Shown: positions 1-10,665, counted from the stretch's first letter. The stretch: DNA of 64,000 nt from Flectonema sp. DT1601 (GCA_964019425.1 OZ025809.1:913588-977587), one strand, 5' to 3'. Program-made: numbers and translations. Notes: a model not told the origin generated them from the sequence alone.

Positions 1-2787
1 GTTGTTGTTTGTTACGATATACGAGTTGTTACTTGGGATGTCAGTGGACAACAAGCAATTGCAGCTTGGGAAGTACCGGAAGTAATAACAGCACTGTGCC
101 TTGATTGCAATGAGAGAAGGCTATTGACTTGTACAAAACAAAAGACAATAATATTATGGAACTATGCCAATGCTCAGTCTCTTCAAGTCATTAATTTAAA
201 TATTGAATCAATTCAACACATTATGTCTGATTGTGATAGTTACATAAACTGGAAATCAAACAAAGATGTTCAAAATAAAAACATCGACAACAGAATCAGA
301 TTATGTTGTTACTTTACAATACTAAGACCTCACGCTGTGAAGTTAATTGTTTGTATTCTTGGTAATAAACTACTGCTGGTGGATGATTCTGAATCTGAAT
401 CAGACAAATCTCTATCAGCTTCGGTTAAATGCATTTCCCTACCAGATAATATTTCTGGTATTTATTGTATGTCGCTGATGCTTCCAAATATATTAATTTT
501 AGGAACTGGTTGCGGCTCTCTATGTTTGGTATCACTCGGTCAACAACTAAGCAAACCCGTAGTAGTGGAAAGAATGCTATGTCCGTACTATGTTGGATTG
601 TTATCAGGACCTTTGCTTTCAGGAGTGTTGTCAAAACAGTGTGATGAAAAAGAAGATTTTGTCGACCTTCAATGTGTTAGTGACATCACTGAAGATATCG
701 TTTGTCTTAAAAAATCACCGAGAATCGTTATAACAAGTCACGGTGATGGTTTAATTACTGTCTGGGATCTACCTCCTGAAAAACCACTAAGCAATCATAA
801 GAGATCGTCGTTTTCATTTTTAGCTGCGACTCAACGAGGAGAACCAATCAATTCCATGTGTTTATCAAGTACAGAAGATCAATTATATACTGTTGACGTT
901 CATGGGTATTGCAATGTGTATGATGTTTCTTGTGTTCATGGTGTCTATTTTGATCCAACTAAAATATATAAACTACATGGTCACCGTATATCTGATCAAG
1001 GGTTTAGTTCAATACACCGAACACAAATATCTGGTCTGTTGTTAGGAGCTCTTTCAAATAGTGAAGTTGTGTTGTTTACTGAGGATGGAAGGTTGGTTGC
1101 TAATTTTGGAAGTAGGCATTGCAAGGCTATTCCTCCAGCGACTCAGCAGCTTTTACAGAATGTAGGAGAAGCAAACTGTGATCTTATCAACGAGGTAATG
1201 TCTACAGCGATGTCTTTAAAAGTGAGAGATCATCCAGCCAGAATACTATCACACAATCAAGCAAAGCAACGGTTAGTTGAAATCGCCTCAAACATGATCG
1301 AAACAGCTCCAACAGCATCTCGTGTGAGTAGTCTGGCAGATGTTTTATCGTTGGGTGATGATCGAAAGCGTTCTAATTGTAGCTTCCCTCCCATTCCAAG
1401 AAAACGTTCATGTGAATCACCAACTTCACCTCTTTTTGGTATTAGAAGGTCGCTTTTCCAGATACCGTTATCTCCTTCAGAAAGAAGAAAGAGATCAGAG
1501 GAAGTCGATCAAAAGACTAACATCATAACTCAAATATTTAATAATTATCAATCTACTTTTGAATCGTTTGATGAATTTGCTAAACTGATTCAGGACGAAA
1601 TGCAAAAACGAAAAGATGAACAGGTATCACAAGTAGCTCCAAGACCTGTTTCAAGAATGTTATCAGAACGTGGAAAGGAGAGACCTCGATCAAGAAGTAG
1701 GCTGCAAAGCTATTCAAGACCCAGTTCTAGATCATTACGGATGAGGTCTCCAGAGCCACCTTCTGGGAAGTCATCTCGTCCTGAGAGAAGGGATGCAAAG
1801 GCTCCTCCACCTCCAAGAATCTTAGAAATAAAAAGAGTTATGAATGTTGATATTTCTACTCCGGTATCAACTCCTGGTGGATGTCCCTTCCGAGCAAAGC
1901 GTCGGAAGAAGAAACCTCGTCGGATGATTTCATCTTTTTATAATGGTGACTTGAAGGAACTCCCAGCATGGAAGCCTGGATGGATTGGACCACAACTACC
2001 ACCAGGAGTCTATCCTCCGATTAAGGAGACTAATTATCAATTCGGATTGTCACAGTTGGAGGGCGTCGATACTTCTGATCAAAAACCTGAAGAACCACCA
2101 ACCACACGACCATCATCATCAAAAAGATATCGCAAGCGAAAACATCGATTCAGTGAAGCAGTCAGGGCATACAGTAAGGATATTCTTTCATCAAAAATAG
2201 CTGAAATCCATGTTGAGAATCCAAAAGCATTTAATTTATATTCTCATTGTGATGAAAATTGGAAACAAGCATTTGGTGAATCAACTACTGTAGAAAACAA
2301 CATCATTCCACCAACTCCTCCTCTTCAGTGGATGTCTTGTTCACAAGATGTTGAGGAATTAGATATCGAAAAGAGACGAAAGTGTCGACCTCGTATGTCA
2401 TACGGAGAACCAGGTCGTAAAGCTACGGCATTCAATGAGGTTTCAAAAAGTGATGATCAGCCTCCAGCTGTTGTTGAAAACAAAGCAACTTTATCAATTC
2501 AGGGTGCGGATCTCATAGAACCCATCACTGACACTGTGGTATCTACCGAGACAGCTCTCCGACCCTCAACACCACCTCGAGAATCAACTCCGTTAGAGAG
2601 AGCTTCCCGTGAGCTTCAAGATGCTGTCTTACTCTCAGACAGAGAGCTGTCACACAATAAAGCTACCACACGAAGTAGGATCTTAACTAGAGTAGTAATC
2701 GCTAAAGTAAGAGTTGTTAAAGACCCTCGTAGTACTCAACGTAAGGTTATTGACACAGACTCTTTTGGTCACCCCCTTGCTGTTTGA
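1..2787 (+). CDS. WD40-repeat protein, WDR49/WDR64-like (5' partial)
   Basis: The reading frame is open from base 1 to the TGA at 2785-2787, giving 928 residues with no start codon in the window, so the gene begins upstream. The N-terminal half carries beta-propeller blades, with motifs such as VVTWDVSG, ITALCLDCNERRLLT, IILWNY, LITVWDLP and EVVLFTEDGRLVANFG. Their order and wording recall the WDR49/WDR64 family, which in animals is linked to cilia and sperm; that assignment is from memory. From about residue 460 the protein becomes low-complexity, basic and Ser/Arg/Pro-rich, with a short acidic helical stretch near residue 510, and probably is disordered. The window shows no intron in this gene. 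The next gene, a DPY30-motif protein, starts 222 nt downstream, and both fit an axonemal theme. WD40 is certain; the subfamily is likely. Confidence 0.8.
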   Translation, partial: VVVCYDIRVVTWDVSGQQAIAAWEVPEVITALCLDCNERRLLTCTKQKTIILWNYANAQSLQVINLNIESIQHIMSDCDSYINWKSNKDVQNKNIDNRIRLCCYFTILRPHAVKLIVCILGNKLLLVDDSESESDKSLSASVKCISLPDNISGIYCMSLMLPNILILGTGCGSLCLVSLGQQLSKPVVVERMLCPYYVGLLSGPLLSGVLSKQCDEKEDFVDLQCVSDITEDIVCLKKSPRIVITSHGDGLITVWDLPPEKPLSNHKRSSFSFLAATQRGEPINSMCLSSTEDQLYTVDVHGYCNVYDVSCVHGVYFDPTKIYKLHGHRISDQGFSSIHRTQISGLLLGALSNSEVVLFTEDGRLVANFGSRHCKAIPPATQQLLQNVGEANCDLINEVMSTAMSLKVRDHPARILSHNQAKQRLVEIASNMIETAPTASRVSSLADVLSLGDDRKRSNCSFPPIPRKRSCESPTSPLFGIRRSLFQIPLSPSERRKRSEEVDQKTNIITQIFNNYQSTFESFDEFAKLIQDEMQKRKDEQVSQVAPRPVSRMLSERGKERPRSRSRLQSYSRPSSRSLRMRSPEPPSGKSSRPERRDAKAPPPPRILEIKRVMNVDISTPVSTPGGCPFRAKRRKKKPRRMISSFYNGDLKELPAWKPGWIGPQLPPGVYPPIKETNYQFGLSQLEGVDTSDQKPEEPPTTRPSSSKRYRKRKHRFSEAVRAYSKDILSSKIAEIHVENPKAFNLYSHCDENWKQAFGESTTVENNIIPPTPPLQWMSCSQDVEELDIEKRRKCRPRMSYGEPGRKATAFNEVSKSDDQPPAVVENKATLSIQGADLIEPITDTVVSTETALRPSTPPRESTPLERASRELQDAVLLSDRELSHNKATTRSRILTRVVIAKVRVVKDPRSTQRKVIDTDSFGHPLAV

Positions 2788-2980
2788 GTAGTGCGCAGAG
2801 CACTCCAATAACTGTTATTTTATTCTTGTCTTCATTTACACCTTTTGAAATGTTAGTTAATAAGTATTCTATGAATAGTTTTATAGTATTTTTATTATTA
2901 TTACATATAGTTTACCACACCAGGGTAGTCGTATGGATTTGGAGATAAAGTGAGCACACAAATCATAATTTTAAGTTATC

Positions 2981-2993
2981 AATTTTTTTTCAG
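2981..2993 (+). other. Pyrimidine-tract 3' splice acceptor before the DPY30 gene
   Basis: A run of eight T followed by CAG ends at 2993, 16 nt before the ATG at 3010 and 206 nt after the WD40 gene's stop. The acceptors inside genes here are A-rich ACAG, so this site is of a different kind. It could be the end of a 5'UTR intron or a trans-splice acceptor. A weak GTGAGC donor about 45 nt upstream is the only nearby cis partner seen. Confidence 0.5.
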
Positions 2994-3009
2994 ACTAGAA
3001 CCCTGAAAC

Positions 3010-4167
3010 ATGGCATCGGTTGACACTAGCTTTTTGAAAGATGAATTGGGTCCTGTTCTTGCAAGAGGAATCGCGGATACGGTGTGCGCTCTTCCAAAAG
3101 ATCCTGTTGAGTATTTAGGATTGTGGCTTCAACACTATCTTGATGAGAAAGAAGCTGAAGCATCTGAGAGAGAGAAAGAAGAGGAAATGAAAGTTCTACG
3201 AGAGGTATAGTTTTTTTTTTTTTTTTTTTTTTGATTTATTTAAAAAAAAAAAAGAAATCAATAAATCTTGTCATCCTGAAAATTAACAAAACAAAAAAAA
3301 ACACAGGAATGGAACCGCCAACAACTAGCAAAGGAAAAAGCAGCTTCCTCAATGATACAAAAAGAATGGAAGAATCACGCTAAGGCACTCGAGGAACGTT
3401 CAGACCGTGAAGCAGAATTACGAACAAGACTGGAGGCCTTCGGTGATAAGTTAGATGAAGAAGGTGAATATGATCCCGAATCAGTAGGACCTGATATGTT
3501 AACAGACCCTGAAGCAAAGGAAGAAGACAAAGAACGAGAATTAGATTTATACAAAACTGAAAAGTTATTTCAACGATGGCAGCTTTACGTTAAGGAGCTT
3601 CTGAGAGAGAACGTCGTTGATATTAAATTAATGCAAAAAATACCTGACGAGGTATTGAAAACCGTCAGATGTACTTTCTACCTCCTCGGTAAACTCTCTT
3701 CAACCAAACCCAACGGAGAAAAAATTGATGCTACTCCAAGCAGACTTAAAACCTGGCCTCAAACTCGTGCAAACATTAAACCACACGCATTTTTAGAACA
3801 ATTAAAAAACCTAAACCCTCTTCAAATACCAAAGAGACGAATACTACGAGTAAAACGGATTTTAATGGGAACTAAACTTGGAGATGAAGCTATTAAAAAG
3901 CAACCAGGAGGTCAAACAGTTTACATCGTATCTCAGTTGTTATGGTCAGCTATTGAATACAGATGTACGAGAGACGAAGTATTCCGTACTAAAAAAGCAA
4001 ATGGTAAAGACATGCCTGGATTGGATTCTTGGGAGGACGACCCGGGCGATGACATTGAAAACGAAGAGAAAGATGCCGATGAGGAAATTCAACGACAACT
4101 CGACGACGAGCTCCAAAAACAGCAAGAAGCTGAAGACGGTGAAGAAGGTGAACCCGCAGCGGAATAA
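3010..4167 (+). CDS. DPY30-motif protein, probable axonemal (radial-spoke-type) component
   Basis: Two exons, 3010-3204 and 3307-4167, are joined by a phase-0 intron of 102 nt (GTATAG...ACACAG) that holds a long poly-T tract. The product is 351 residues. Residues about 8-45 form a DPY30/RIIa-like dimerisation helix pair, seen in LGPVLARGIADTV and DPVEYLGLWLQHYL. This motif docks on amphipathic helices in radial-spoke and histone-methyltransferase complexes. A charged coiled-coil linker follows (residues about 46-150), then a helical region (about 155-300) that I do not recognise, and an acidic Glu/Asp-rich tail. This is not the short nuclear DPY-30 subunit, which has about 100 residues; the longer layout fits flagellar DPY30 proteins. 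The start ATG sits 16 nt after a T-tract CAG acceptor. The domain call is firm; the axonemal role is inference, supported by the WDR49/64-like neighbour. Confidence 0.75.
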
Positions 4168-4336
4168 CATGATTACCACTCTCCTCCCTTTCCTTGTTGA
4201 TAGTTATACATTTATAGTTATTATGAGTTTATTGTATTCTTATTAAGTTTATTCATTAATCCAGATTAATAGCACCATACGTTACACTCCTTCCTTTTTA
4301 TGATCTTGGTGTATTATTTTAATGTTGTTATTTTAA

Positions 4337-4350
4337 TTTTAATTTATCAG
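4337..4350 (+). other. 3' splice acceptor before the EngB-like gene
   Basis: A T-rich stretch ending in TCAG at 4350 lies 16 nt before the ATG at 4367 and 183 nt after the upstream stop. An ATG at 4353 is in another frame. It could be a 5'UTR intron end or a trans-splice acceptor. Confidence 0.4.
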
Positions 4351-4366
4351 ACATGCGATCAACAAA

Positions 4367-7300
4367 ATGTTTCCCACGACGCGATGCTTCAGCCGAAGCG
4401 TGCGATGGGTCAAACTAAAATCAACGAAATGGGAGAAACACCAAATGGAAAACCGTGTAGAGCTAGACAAGGAAGCAGTAACTAGGTATAGTAGAGAAAG
4501 AGCACTTGCTGATAGAAGGGAACGTCATCCAGGTGTGAATACCGCGGATTGCAGTTCTGTTTTTGAAGAAGACTTTGGAGGGAATTCATCCGAAGTTAAA
4601 CAATCTCATCGTACTACTGAACCTTTGGAACCTGAAACAACAGACTCTAAGGAATATGCCAAACAAAGAACTCAGAAATCACAACAACAACAACAACAGC
4701 AATCAGAACAAGAAGACGACTTCGTATTTGAATCTCTCGGTGGAGCTGCTCAGGATAAGTTCGTTGATTCTGAAATAATGAAAATGGAATCGAGAGTGTT
4801 GAAGGCTGCAACCCGTAAAGAAGCTGACATAAGTTTACAAGCTGTAACCAATCCAATGACTTCTATATTTACATTCAACGGAAGAATAGTACCTCCCCCG
4901 CCTACTATATCAAATATTTTAGTACCCAGCGCAGTGTCTATGGGACATGATGTTTATGTTAAAAAGAAATTTGAGCTTGTGTACGAAGGAGGTCCATATG
5001 ATACTTACTTAGACACTGGTCCGAATGCAGCTAGTGAAGTTGCGTTGTTTGGAGCTCAAACATGTGGGAAAACATCACTTATAAACGCGATAACAGAACA
5101 GAATCTTGGAGCAGATACCAACAGAAAGGGTGGTGCACCTTCAATAGGATTCTACCAATGTCCTGATAAGAAACTTTGGAAGGAATCATGGAGTGACGGC
5201 CCAACGAAATACCCAGCTGCTACCAGGATAAGTAAAACACATTGGGGTGGTATGTTGGTAGACTTACCTGGATTCAGATCAAACACTATAAGACCTGATA
5301 GTACTGACTTATGGTATCAAACGATAAATCAATACTATGAAGGAACTCGTAGACAACTTAAGGGAACTTTTTATTGCATTGACGCCTTAAAAGGTCTAAC
5401 TCACTCAGACAGAAAGTGGCTCTCAATAGTAAGCGACCTCCACACGAGAGTATCACTTTGCACGATTGTTATCACAAAAGCTGATGCGGTTGAACATCAT
5501 CAACTCTGTAAGCTGATGAAGAAAATATACACCGTGATAGGAAGGAGTTCTTACAGTTTAAAAATAAATCTTCCGATAGTAGTTACATCAGCTCTCTACG
5601 GATGGGGAATAGAAGAATTGAGAGGCTACATAACACTGCAGTCAGAGATGCTTCCATGGTGGAAACGTGTTGAAGAACAGAAAGCATTTGTAGAATCTTT
5701 AAAAGGAGATGTCAGGGACAGTCAATACGAATTAAGTCATTTAAGAAGACTACAACTTACTAAAGGTTTCAAAAATCTGGATGAATGGAACAACCAGGCT
5801 CATGAAGCAATAAACACAGCCGAATATGGATCAGCTGAGCAATCTCGTGAGGCGGAATTCTCTCTTGTCGCACTTGAAAAGAAGATTCCTGAATTGGGAA
5901 TCAACATTCCGAATATGGGTGCCCGTCACAATAGTTTAATTAAAAATAAATATATCCACGATCGTGAACCTGGACTTGCACCAACTACTTTAGAAGACTA
6001 TGTTGCTGAAGAAGAAGTAAAGAAATCTACTTTTGATGAAATCGTTCAACAAGAAGCAGCAAGTCAACTTGAGGTATACAGAAATCAAGCCACTTCTTAT
6101 CCCAGTCTACAGCAAGAGTATCAAAAGGAATTTGTAACTCGAGTCTTAGGAGAGAACAATGACGCACGTAGAGGTGTTGAAAAATTTGAACCCAGCTTCT
6201 ACTCTGATCCAGATATAACAAAAGAAGAATGGGATTCCTTGTCAATGGAAGAAACTCAGGAAAAGTTAAATAGAAAAGGAGAAACACTCACTGAGAAGAT
6301 GAACTACGGATTCGACCTCGATGACATCCGTGAAGATGCAATGAACGCTGAAGACTTTAATAAATCAGAACTTGAATCAGCTACAGATGATGGTGTTGGG
6401 AATGTTATCGAAGTAACATCATCAGAACAAACTAAAGTAAGCGAGGTCATAAATACCACGTCTACTACTCCAATCCCTACCGACATTTGTATCACAACAA
6501 AACCAGATAATGTTGTAAAGGACATCACAGCTGAAGAAGATTATAATTTTAGTCTCAGTGACATCCAACGTGATATCCAACAAGAGGATTCTTCAAATGA
6601 TATTACTGTCGCTCTTGAACCTGTCGAAGATTTATCTCTCCCACCTCGAGGGATTTATTCCTTTGAGGGTTTCAAATTGAGAGTTCATTTCAATGCAGGT
6701 CAGCTTGGCAGATTTGAATTCACAAAACAAGAATCTGAAGACATGCAACAACCAGAAGAACTGACTGTTTCACAAGCAGACTTAGACTTGGCGAAGGAAA
6801 TTTTAAAAGCAGCACCGGAACTAAAGAAAAGTGGAACAACACAAACAGTTGACATTAATCCTGAAGAACATCAAATTGAAGAAGAAGATGATGTACTTCA
6901 CAAAGATGAATACGACACTACTCCAACATCAGATATTAAATTAACACCCGAAGAACAGCAGTCATACGACAATCTAAAAATACAGCAGCAACTTGAATCC
7001 GATCTCGACGGTAATAATAATTCTTTTTCTGAAAGAGATACTCTCAGCATTGCTAATCAAGTACTTCGTCTAAAAGGTGGATCAGAAAATATTAAAGATC
7101 CTGAGAACAAAGCAAACAGTGTCGAGGACACCCTGGATGCTGCTGCTGACTCCGGCTTTGGTTTACCAAAGTCATCAAAAGACGAAGTGAGATCACCACG
7201 TGAACGATGGAATAAATTTACAAAACTCTTAAATTCGGTTCCAGGAGATGTCTTGTTGGCTGCGCAACCTGTTCATCAGAATAAAAAGGTTTTCAGGAAA

Positions 7301-8140
7301 CGATTCGCTGAAAAGAAGTATGGCAAAGCCCTCCAACTTGACGACAGACTTGGAAAGAATAACGAACCCGTTGAACTGAGTACTGAACTTATTGAATCAG
7401 AAATTAAAGAGCGGCAAATGGGACCTCATTTTATGGGGTTTCCGTGGATGTCTCACGAGCAAATCCCAACCGCAATAGCTGTCCACAGCAAAGAAAAAGC
7501 TATAGACATGGCGACAGCCTCTTCCAAAATTAATCAAAAAGCTCTCTTCAGAACTCAGAATATCCTTGACACTGGAACCCTTACCGTCAAAGAACAATCT
7601 CAAAGAGCATTAGATAGGCACAACAAGGATGCTGTAATGGAAGAAATAGAAGAACATCACCATTTTGGTAAACGTAGAACTAGAGTATTCGAGGAGGGGC
7701 TTGATATTGACACCAACGTAAAAAGATTCAAAGAACTCCGTAACGGAAAGGTTGAAGGACCCAAAGGCTATACTACAGTCATCAATTACGGTCATTCTCA
7801 AGGAGTTAATTCTAAACAACGTTCTCAAACGATAGAAAGATTAGTCAGACAAGGAAAACTTGATAAATTAACAGCAGATGGAGTTCAGGACAGATATGTT
7901 GGTTCTCCTGCATGGAAAAAGAATTTATCTCTTAAGGAATCCGTCACTCTTGGATTTTCTCATATGAACGCCTACACACCTCAACACATATCAATAAACG
8001 CTAAAGGAAAAGTTAAAATGTCAAACATGTCATCCGAAGAGCAAATGGACAGAAACGTCGCAAGAAAAGCTTTCGACATGCAACAGCGAATAGTTCCAAA
8101 GACTAAAGCTCGTATTCTAGGTACTCGTAGGAGGCTGTAG
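4367..8140 (+). CDS. EngB/YihA-family GTPase with a long C-terminal extension (probable mitochondrial ribosome biogenesis factor)
   Basis: A single exon encodes 1257 residues. The GTPase core spans about residues 220-430: G1 is GAQTCGKTS (about 227), G3 is DLPGF (about 299), G4 is TKAD (about 370) and G5 is TSALYGWG (about 407). The DLPG form of G3 and the G5 wording are typical of EngB/YihA, which assists bacterial and mitochondrial (GTPBP8) ribosome assembly. The first residues, MFPTTRCFSRSVRWVK, are Arg-rich and uncharged on the acidic side, like a mitochondrial presequence. EngB proteins usually have 200-300 residues, so the roughly 820-residue C-terminal part is extraordinary. It is acidic and disordered from about 530 to 900, then basic with conserved-looking stretches such as MGPHFMGFPWMS, and ends in RRRL. 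A polyglutamine run lies near residue 110. AATAAA occurs at 8144-8149 just after the stop. The GTPase family is fairly sure; mitochondrial location and the extension's role are inferred. Confidence 0.7.
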   Translation: MFPTTRCFSRSVRWVKLKSTKWEKHQMENRVELDKEAVTRYSRERALADRRERHPGVNTADCSSVFEEDFGGNSSEVKQSHRTTEPLEPETTDSKEYAKQRTQKSQQQQQQQSEQEDDFVFESLGGAAQDKFVDSEIMKMESRVLKAATRKEADISLQAVTNPMTSIFTFNGRIVPPPPTISNILVPSAVSMGHDVYVKKKFELVYEGGPYDTYLDTGPNAASEVALFGAQTCGKTSLINAITEQNLGADTNRKGGAPSIGFYQCPDKKLWKESWSDGPTKYPAATRISKTHWGGMLVDLPGFRSNTIRPDSTDLWYQTINQYYEGTRRQLKGTFYCIDALKGLTHSDRKWLSIVSDLHTRVSLCTIVITKADAVEHHQLCKLMKKIYTVIGRSSYSLKINLPIVVTSALYGWGIEELRGYITLQSEMLPWWKRVEEQKAFVESLKGDVRDSQYELSHLRRLQLTKGFKNLDEWNNQAHEAINTAEYGSAEQSREAEFSLVALEKKIPELGINIPNMGARHNSLIKNKYIHDREPGLAPTTLEDYVAEEEVKKSTFDEIVQQEAASQLEVYRNQATSYPSLQQEYQKEFVTRVLGENNDARRGVEKFEPSFYSDPDITKEEWDSLSMEETQEKLNRKGETLTEKMNYGFDLDDIREDAMNAEDFNKSELESATDDGVGNVIEVTSSEQTKVSEVINTTSTTPIPTDICITTKPDNVVKDITAEEDYNFSLSDIQRDIQQEDSSNDITVALEPVEDLSLPPRGIYSFEGFKLRVHFNAGQLGRFEFTKQESEDMQQPEELTVSQADLDLAKEILKAAPELKKSGTTQTVDINPEEHQIEEEDDVLHKDEYDTTPTSDIKLTPEEQQSYDNLKIQQQLESDLDGNNNSFSERDTLSIANQVLRLKGGSENIKDPENKANSVEDTLDAAADSGFGLPKSSKDEVRSPRERWNKFTKLLNSVPGDVLLAAQPVHQNKKVFRKRFAEKKYGKALQLDDRLGKNNEPVELSTELIESEIKERQMGPHFMGFPWMSHEQIPTAIAVHSKEKAIDMATASSKINQKALFRTQNILDTGTLTVKEQSQRALDRHNKDAVMEEIEEHHHFGKRRTRVFEEGLDIDTNVKRFKELRNGKVEGPKGYTTVINYGHSQGVNSKQRSQTIERLVRQGKLDKLTADGVQDRYVGSPAWKKNLSLKESVTLGFSHMNAYTPQHISINAKGKVKMSNMSSEEQMDRNVARKAFDMQQRIVPKTKARILGTRRRL

Positions 8141-8308
8141 CTGAATAAAGAATCTTCAAAGACTTATCAACATGTATTTTAAAGGGGATAACTATCCCTG
8201 ATCAACGGAGGTTCCAATTACCTCCGAACTATTACATTTCTTTCCTACTTTTGTATAAGATTAACTCAACTCACAGCACAAATGAAACTCTCTTAAGTGA
8301 ATCGATTA

Positions 8309-8321
8309 ACCCCTCCCTTAG
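8309..8321 (+). other. Pyrimidine-tract acceptor before MCM8
   Basis: A C/T tract (CCCCTCCCTTAG) ends at 8321, 181 nt after the upstream stop and 67 nt before the chosen ATG at 8389. A second CAG at 8361-8363 is an alternative. Confidence 0.4.
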
Positions 8322-8388
8322 TAAGAGTAAGTAATTATTACTATTGTTAAGTACTCAATTCAGATCTCCCCTTGGTAATGTTCATCAT

Positions 8389-10665
8389 ATGGAGAGAGAG
8401 TCTTTTACAGAACGATGTCAGTCAGCATTGAAACTTTATTCACAAGAACTAGCCTGTGGAGAAGACGGCAGTGTTGAAGCATGTTGGTATCTAATCCAAA
8501 AAATAGAAGGTGCTCTTGAATTGGGTGACACTACTAAAAGACCAAATAGAAGAATAGTATATCTTGATCTTAGAAAGGTTGGTGAAGAAGTTATGAATCT
8601 GATTACGGGAAAGAATGGAAACGCACCAGAAATGTATCTCGGGCTGTGCAATACCGCCATTCATATTATTCTTGATAACGAGCAACAATTATCTCCTGGG
8701 CAATTAGTAAATGTTCGTCTTCAGGGAGTTCCAATCGCAAAGATGACTGGTCAACTTCGAGCTCACGACATCAATTCAATAATATCAGTAAAAGGAACTG
8801 TAGTTAGGTTATCATCTGTTCAACCATTCGCACAGACGATGGTATTTAATTGTGGTAAGTGTGCTACTTCACAAACATGTCGATCAATAGACGGTGTTGT
8901 AAAAGCACCTCAAACCTGTTCTAACAAATCATGTAGAAGTACTACTCCTGGAAGGGGAAGGTTTGGTGGAGGTGGTGGATCATTTCATCCAAACCCAAGA
9001 CATCCAGAGACTAAAACAACAAACTTTCAACGACTCCGACTACAGGTAGAATCTCAATCAGTTGGTCGAATACCTTGCAGTGTTGAAGTTGAATTACGAG
9101 GAACACTATGCGATACCGCTAATCCAGGTGATGTTGTATCTTGTACTGGTATTTTAAAACAAGATCCAGGATCTGGAACTCGTCGTGGTGCTGCTCGCTC
9201 AAAAGATGACCGCGGAACTAATCTATCAGCACCTTACTTAGAATGTAATCACATTCATCGTAACGACACTTCATCTTCATCTCAACCTGAGGCACTCATC
9301 ACTGAAGCAAACTTAAAAGGAATTGAAATGCTCTCTCAGAGAAGTGATATTTTTATGTTACTAGTTCACTCTCTGTGTCCAGGTATTCTTGGGCATGATA
9401 TAGTAAAGGCTGGAATGATATTAACTTTGTTTGGAGGGACTCCAAGAAATCCAGAAATAGGTCAACGAGGTGACACTCACTTACTTGTAGTTGGTGATCC
9501 TGGAGCAGGTAAGAGTCAAATGCTTAAGGCAATATCACATGTGAGTCCTAGAGGTGTTTGTGTGTCTGGGAATTCGAGTAGCGCAAGTGGTTTAACAGTC
9601 ACACTGGTAAGAGATTCTGCTACTGGGGACTCAGCATTAGAAGCTGGTGCTCTAGTACTTGGTGATCAAGGAACTACTTGCATAGACGAATTCGATAAAA
9701 TGGAAAAAACAGAACACCAAGCCCTACTCGAAGCAATGGAACAACAACGAATAAGCATAGCAAAAGCTGGTGCGGTTGGATCGTTACCTGCAAGAACATC
9801 TGTTATAGCTGCGGCTAATCCAACATCTGGTCACTACGATGACTTCAAGTCAGTTGCTGAGAATGTAAAAATAAACCCCGCCCTCCTTAGTAGATTTGAT
9901 TTAGTATTTATACTAAAAGATACAATAGCAGGCTTACAACAAGAAGGTTTGACTCGCCACGTTATTAACTTACATTCTGGTGGAGGTGTACAACCGACAC
10001 AATTTCTCAACTCAGGAGTAATGTCTCAATTTTCAACTCCAACGTCAGGAATAGAATCTAAATTACAAGAATATCGCCGTAAGTATTCCTCCGTCGACTA
10101 CATTCCACACAAACTGATGACGAAATATATTTCATATGCGAAAGGACACATCAGACCAAGGCTATCAAGTGAAGCGAGTGGACTACTGTTGGGATATTAT
10201 TTAGAACTCAGAAAGCTAAGTGATAAAAAAGATGCAATGCTCATAACAACAAGACAACTAGAATCGTTAATTAGACTTGCACAGAGTAGAGCAAAGGTTG
10301 AACTTCGTGACACGGTAACGAAATCTGATGCTGCTGATGTTATTGACCTTATGAAGAGATCTCTATATCAATTGTGTACTGATGTCGAAACTGGTCAAAT
10401 CGACGCTGACCGAGGTCCTTGCGGATCTGGTCGCTCTAAAGACGGTCGTGAATTAATCCACTGGATGAGAACAGAATCGTCAAACGATCCAACTAAATTA
10501 TTTTCTCACAAAGAACTCGTTTTAAAACTCAGATTATGGGGTTACAGTGAAATAAAGGCCGAGAAAACCCTAACTCACCTAAACACCATGGGCGATATGC
10601 TCTCCTGCTCTGGTGGTTACAAAGTGAGAACAGTGAGTACTGTCCAGACACCTGCTAAGAGATAA
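8389..10665 (+). CDS. MCM8: DNA helicase MCM8
   Basis: An intronless frame gives 758 residues from the first ATG; upstream in-frame codons to the TAA at 8332 contain no other ATG. An MCM N-terminal OB region is followed by a four-cysteine zinc site (FNCGKC near 154 and CSNKSC about 30 residues later), interrupted by a Gly-rich insert. The AAA+ core has Walker A GDPGAGKSQML (about 368), Walker B CIDEFDKM (about 430) and the arginine-finger motif SRFDLVF (about 501), and a winged-helix-like C-terminus. The stretch HSLCPGILGHDIVKAG and the block EAGALVLGDQG match MCM8 rather than MCM2-7 or MCM9. MCM8 works with MCM9 in homologous-recombination repair and interstrand crosslink tolerance. The human protein has 840 residues, so this one is slightly short at the N-terminus. 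Walker A has Ala where animal MCM8 has Leu (GDPGLGKS). Confidence 0.93.
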   Translation: MERESFTERCQSALKLYSQELACGEDGSVEACWYLIQKIEGALELGDTTKRPNRRIVYLDLRKVGEEVMNLITGKNGNAPEMYLGLCNTAIHIILDNEQQLSPGQLVNVRLQGVPIAKMTGQLRAHDINSIISVKGTVVRLSSVQPFAQTMVFNCGKCATSQTCRSIDGVVKAPQTCSNKSCRSTTPGRGRFGGGGGSFHPNPRHPETKTTNFQRLRLQVESQSVGRIPCSVEVELRGTLCDTANPGDVVSCTGILKQDPGSGTRRGAARSKDDRGTNLSAPYLECNHIHRNDTSSSSQPEALITEANLKGIEMLSQRSDIFMLLVHSLCPGILGHDIVKAGMILTLFGGTPRNPEIGQRGDTHLLVVGDPGAGKSQMLKAISHVSPRGVCVSGNSSSASGLTVTLVRDSATGDSALEAGALVLGDQGTTCIDEFDKMEKTEHQALLEAMEQQRISIAKAGAVGSLPARTSVIAAANPTSGHYDDFKSVAENVKINPALLSRFDLVFILKDTIAGLQQEGLTRHVINLHSGGGVQPTQFLNSGVMSQFSTPTSGIESKLQEYRRKYSSVDYIPHKLMTKYISYAKGHIRPRLSSEASGLLLGYYLELRKLSDKKDAMLITTRQLESLIRLAQSRAKVELRDTVTKSDAADVIDLMKRSLYQLCTDVETGQIDADRGPCGSGRSKDGRELIHWMRTESSNDPTKLFSHKELVLKLRLWGYSEIKAEKTLTHLNTMGDMLSCSGGYKVRTVSTVQTPAKR

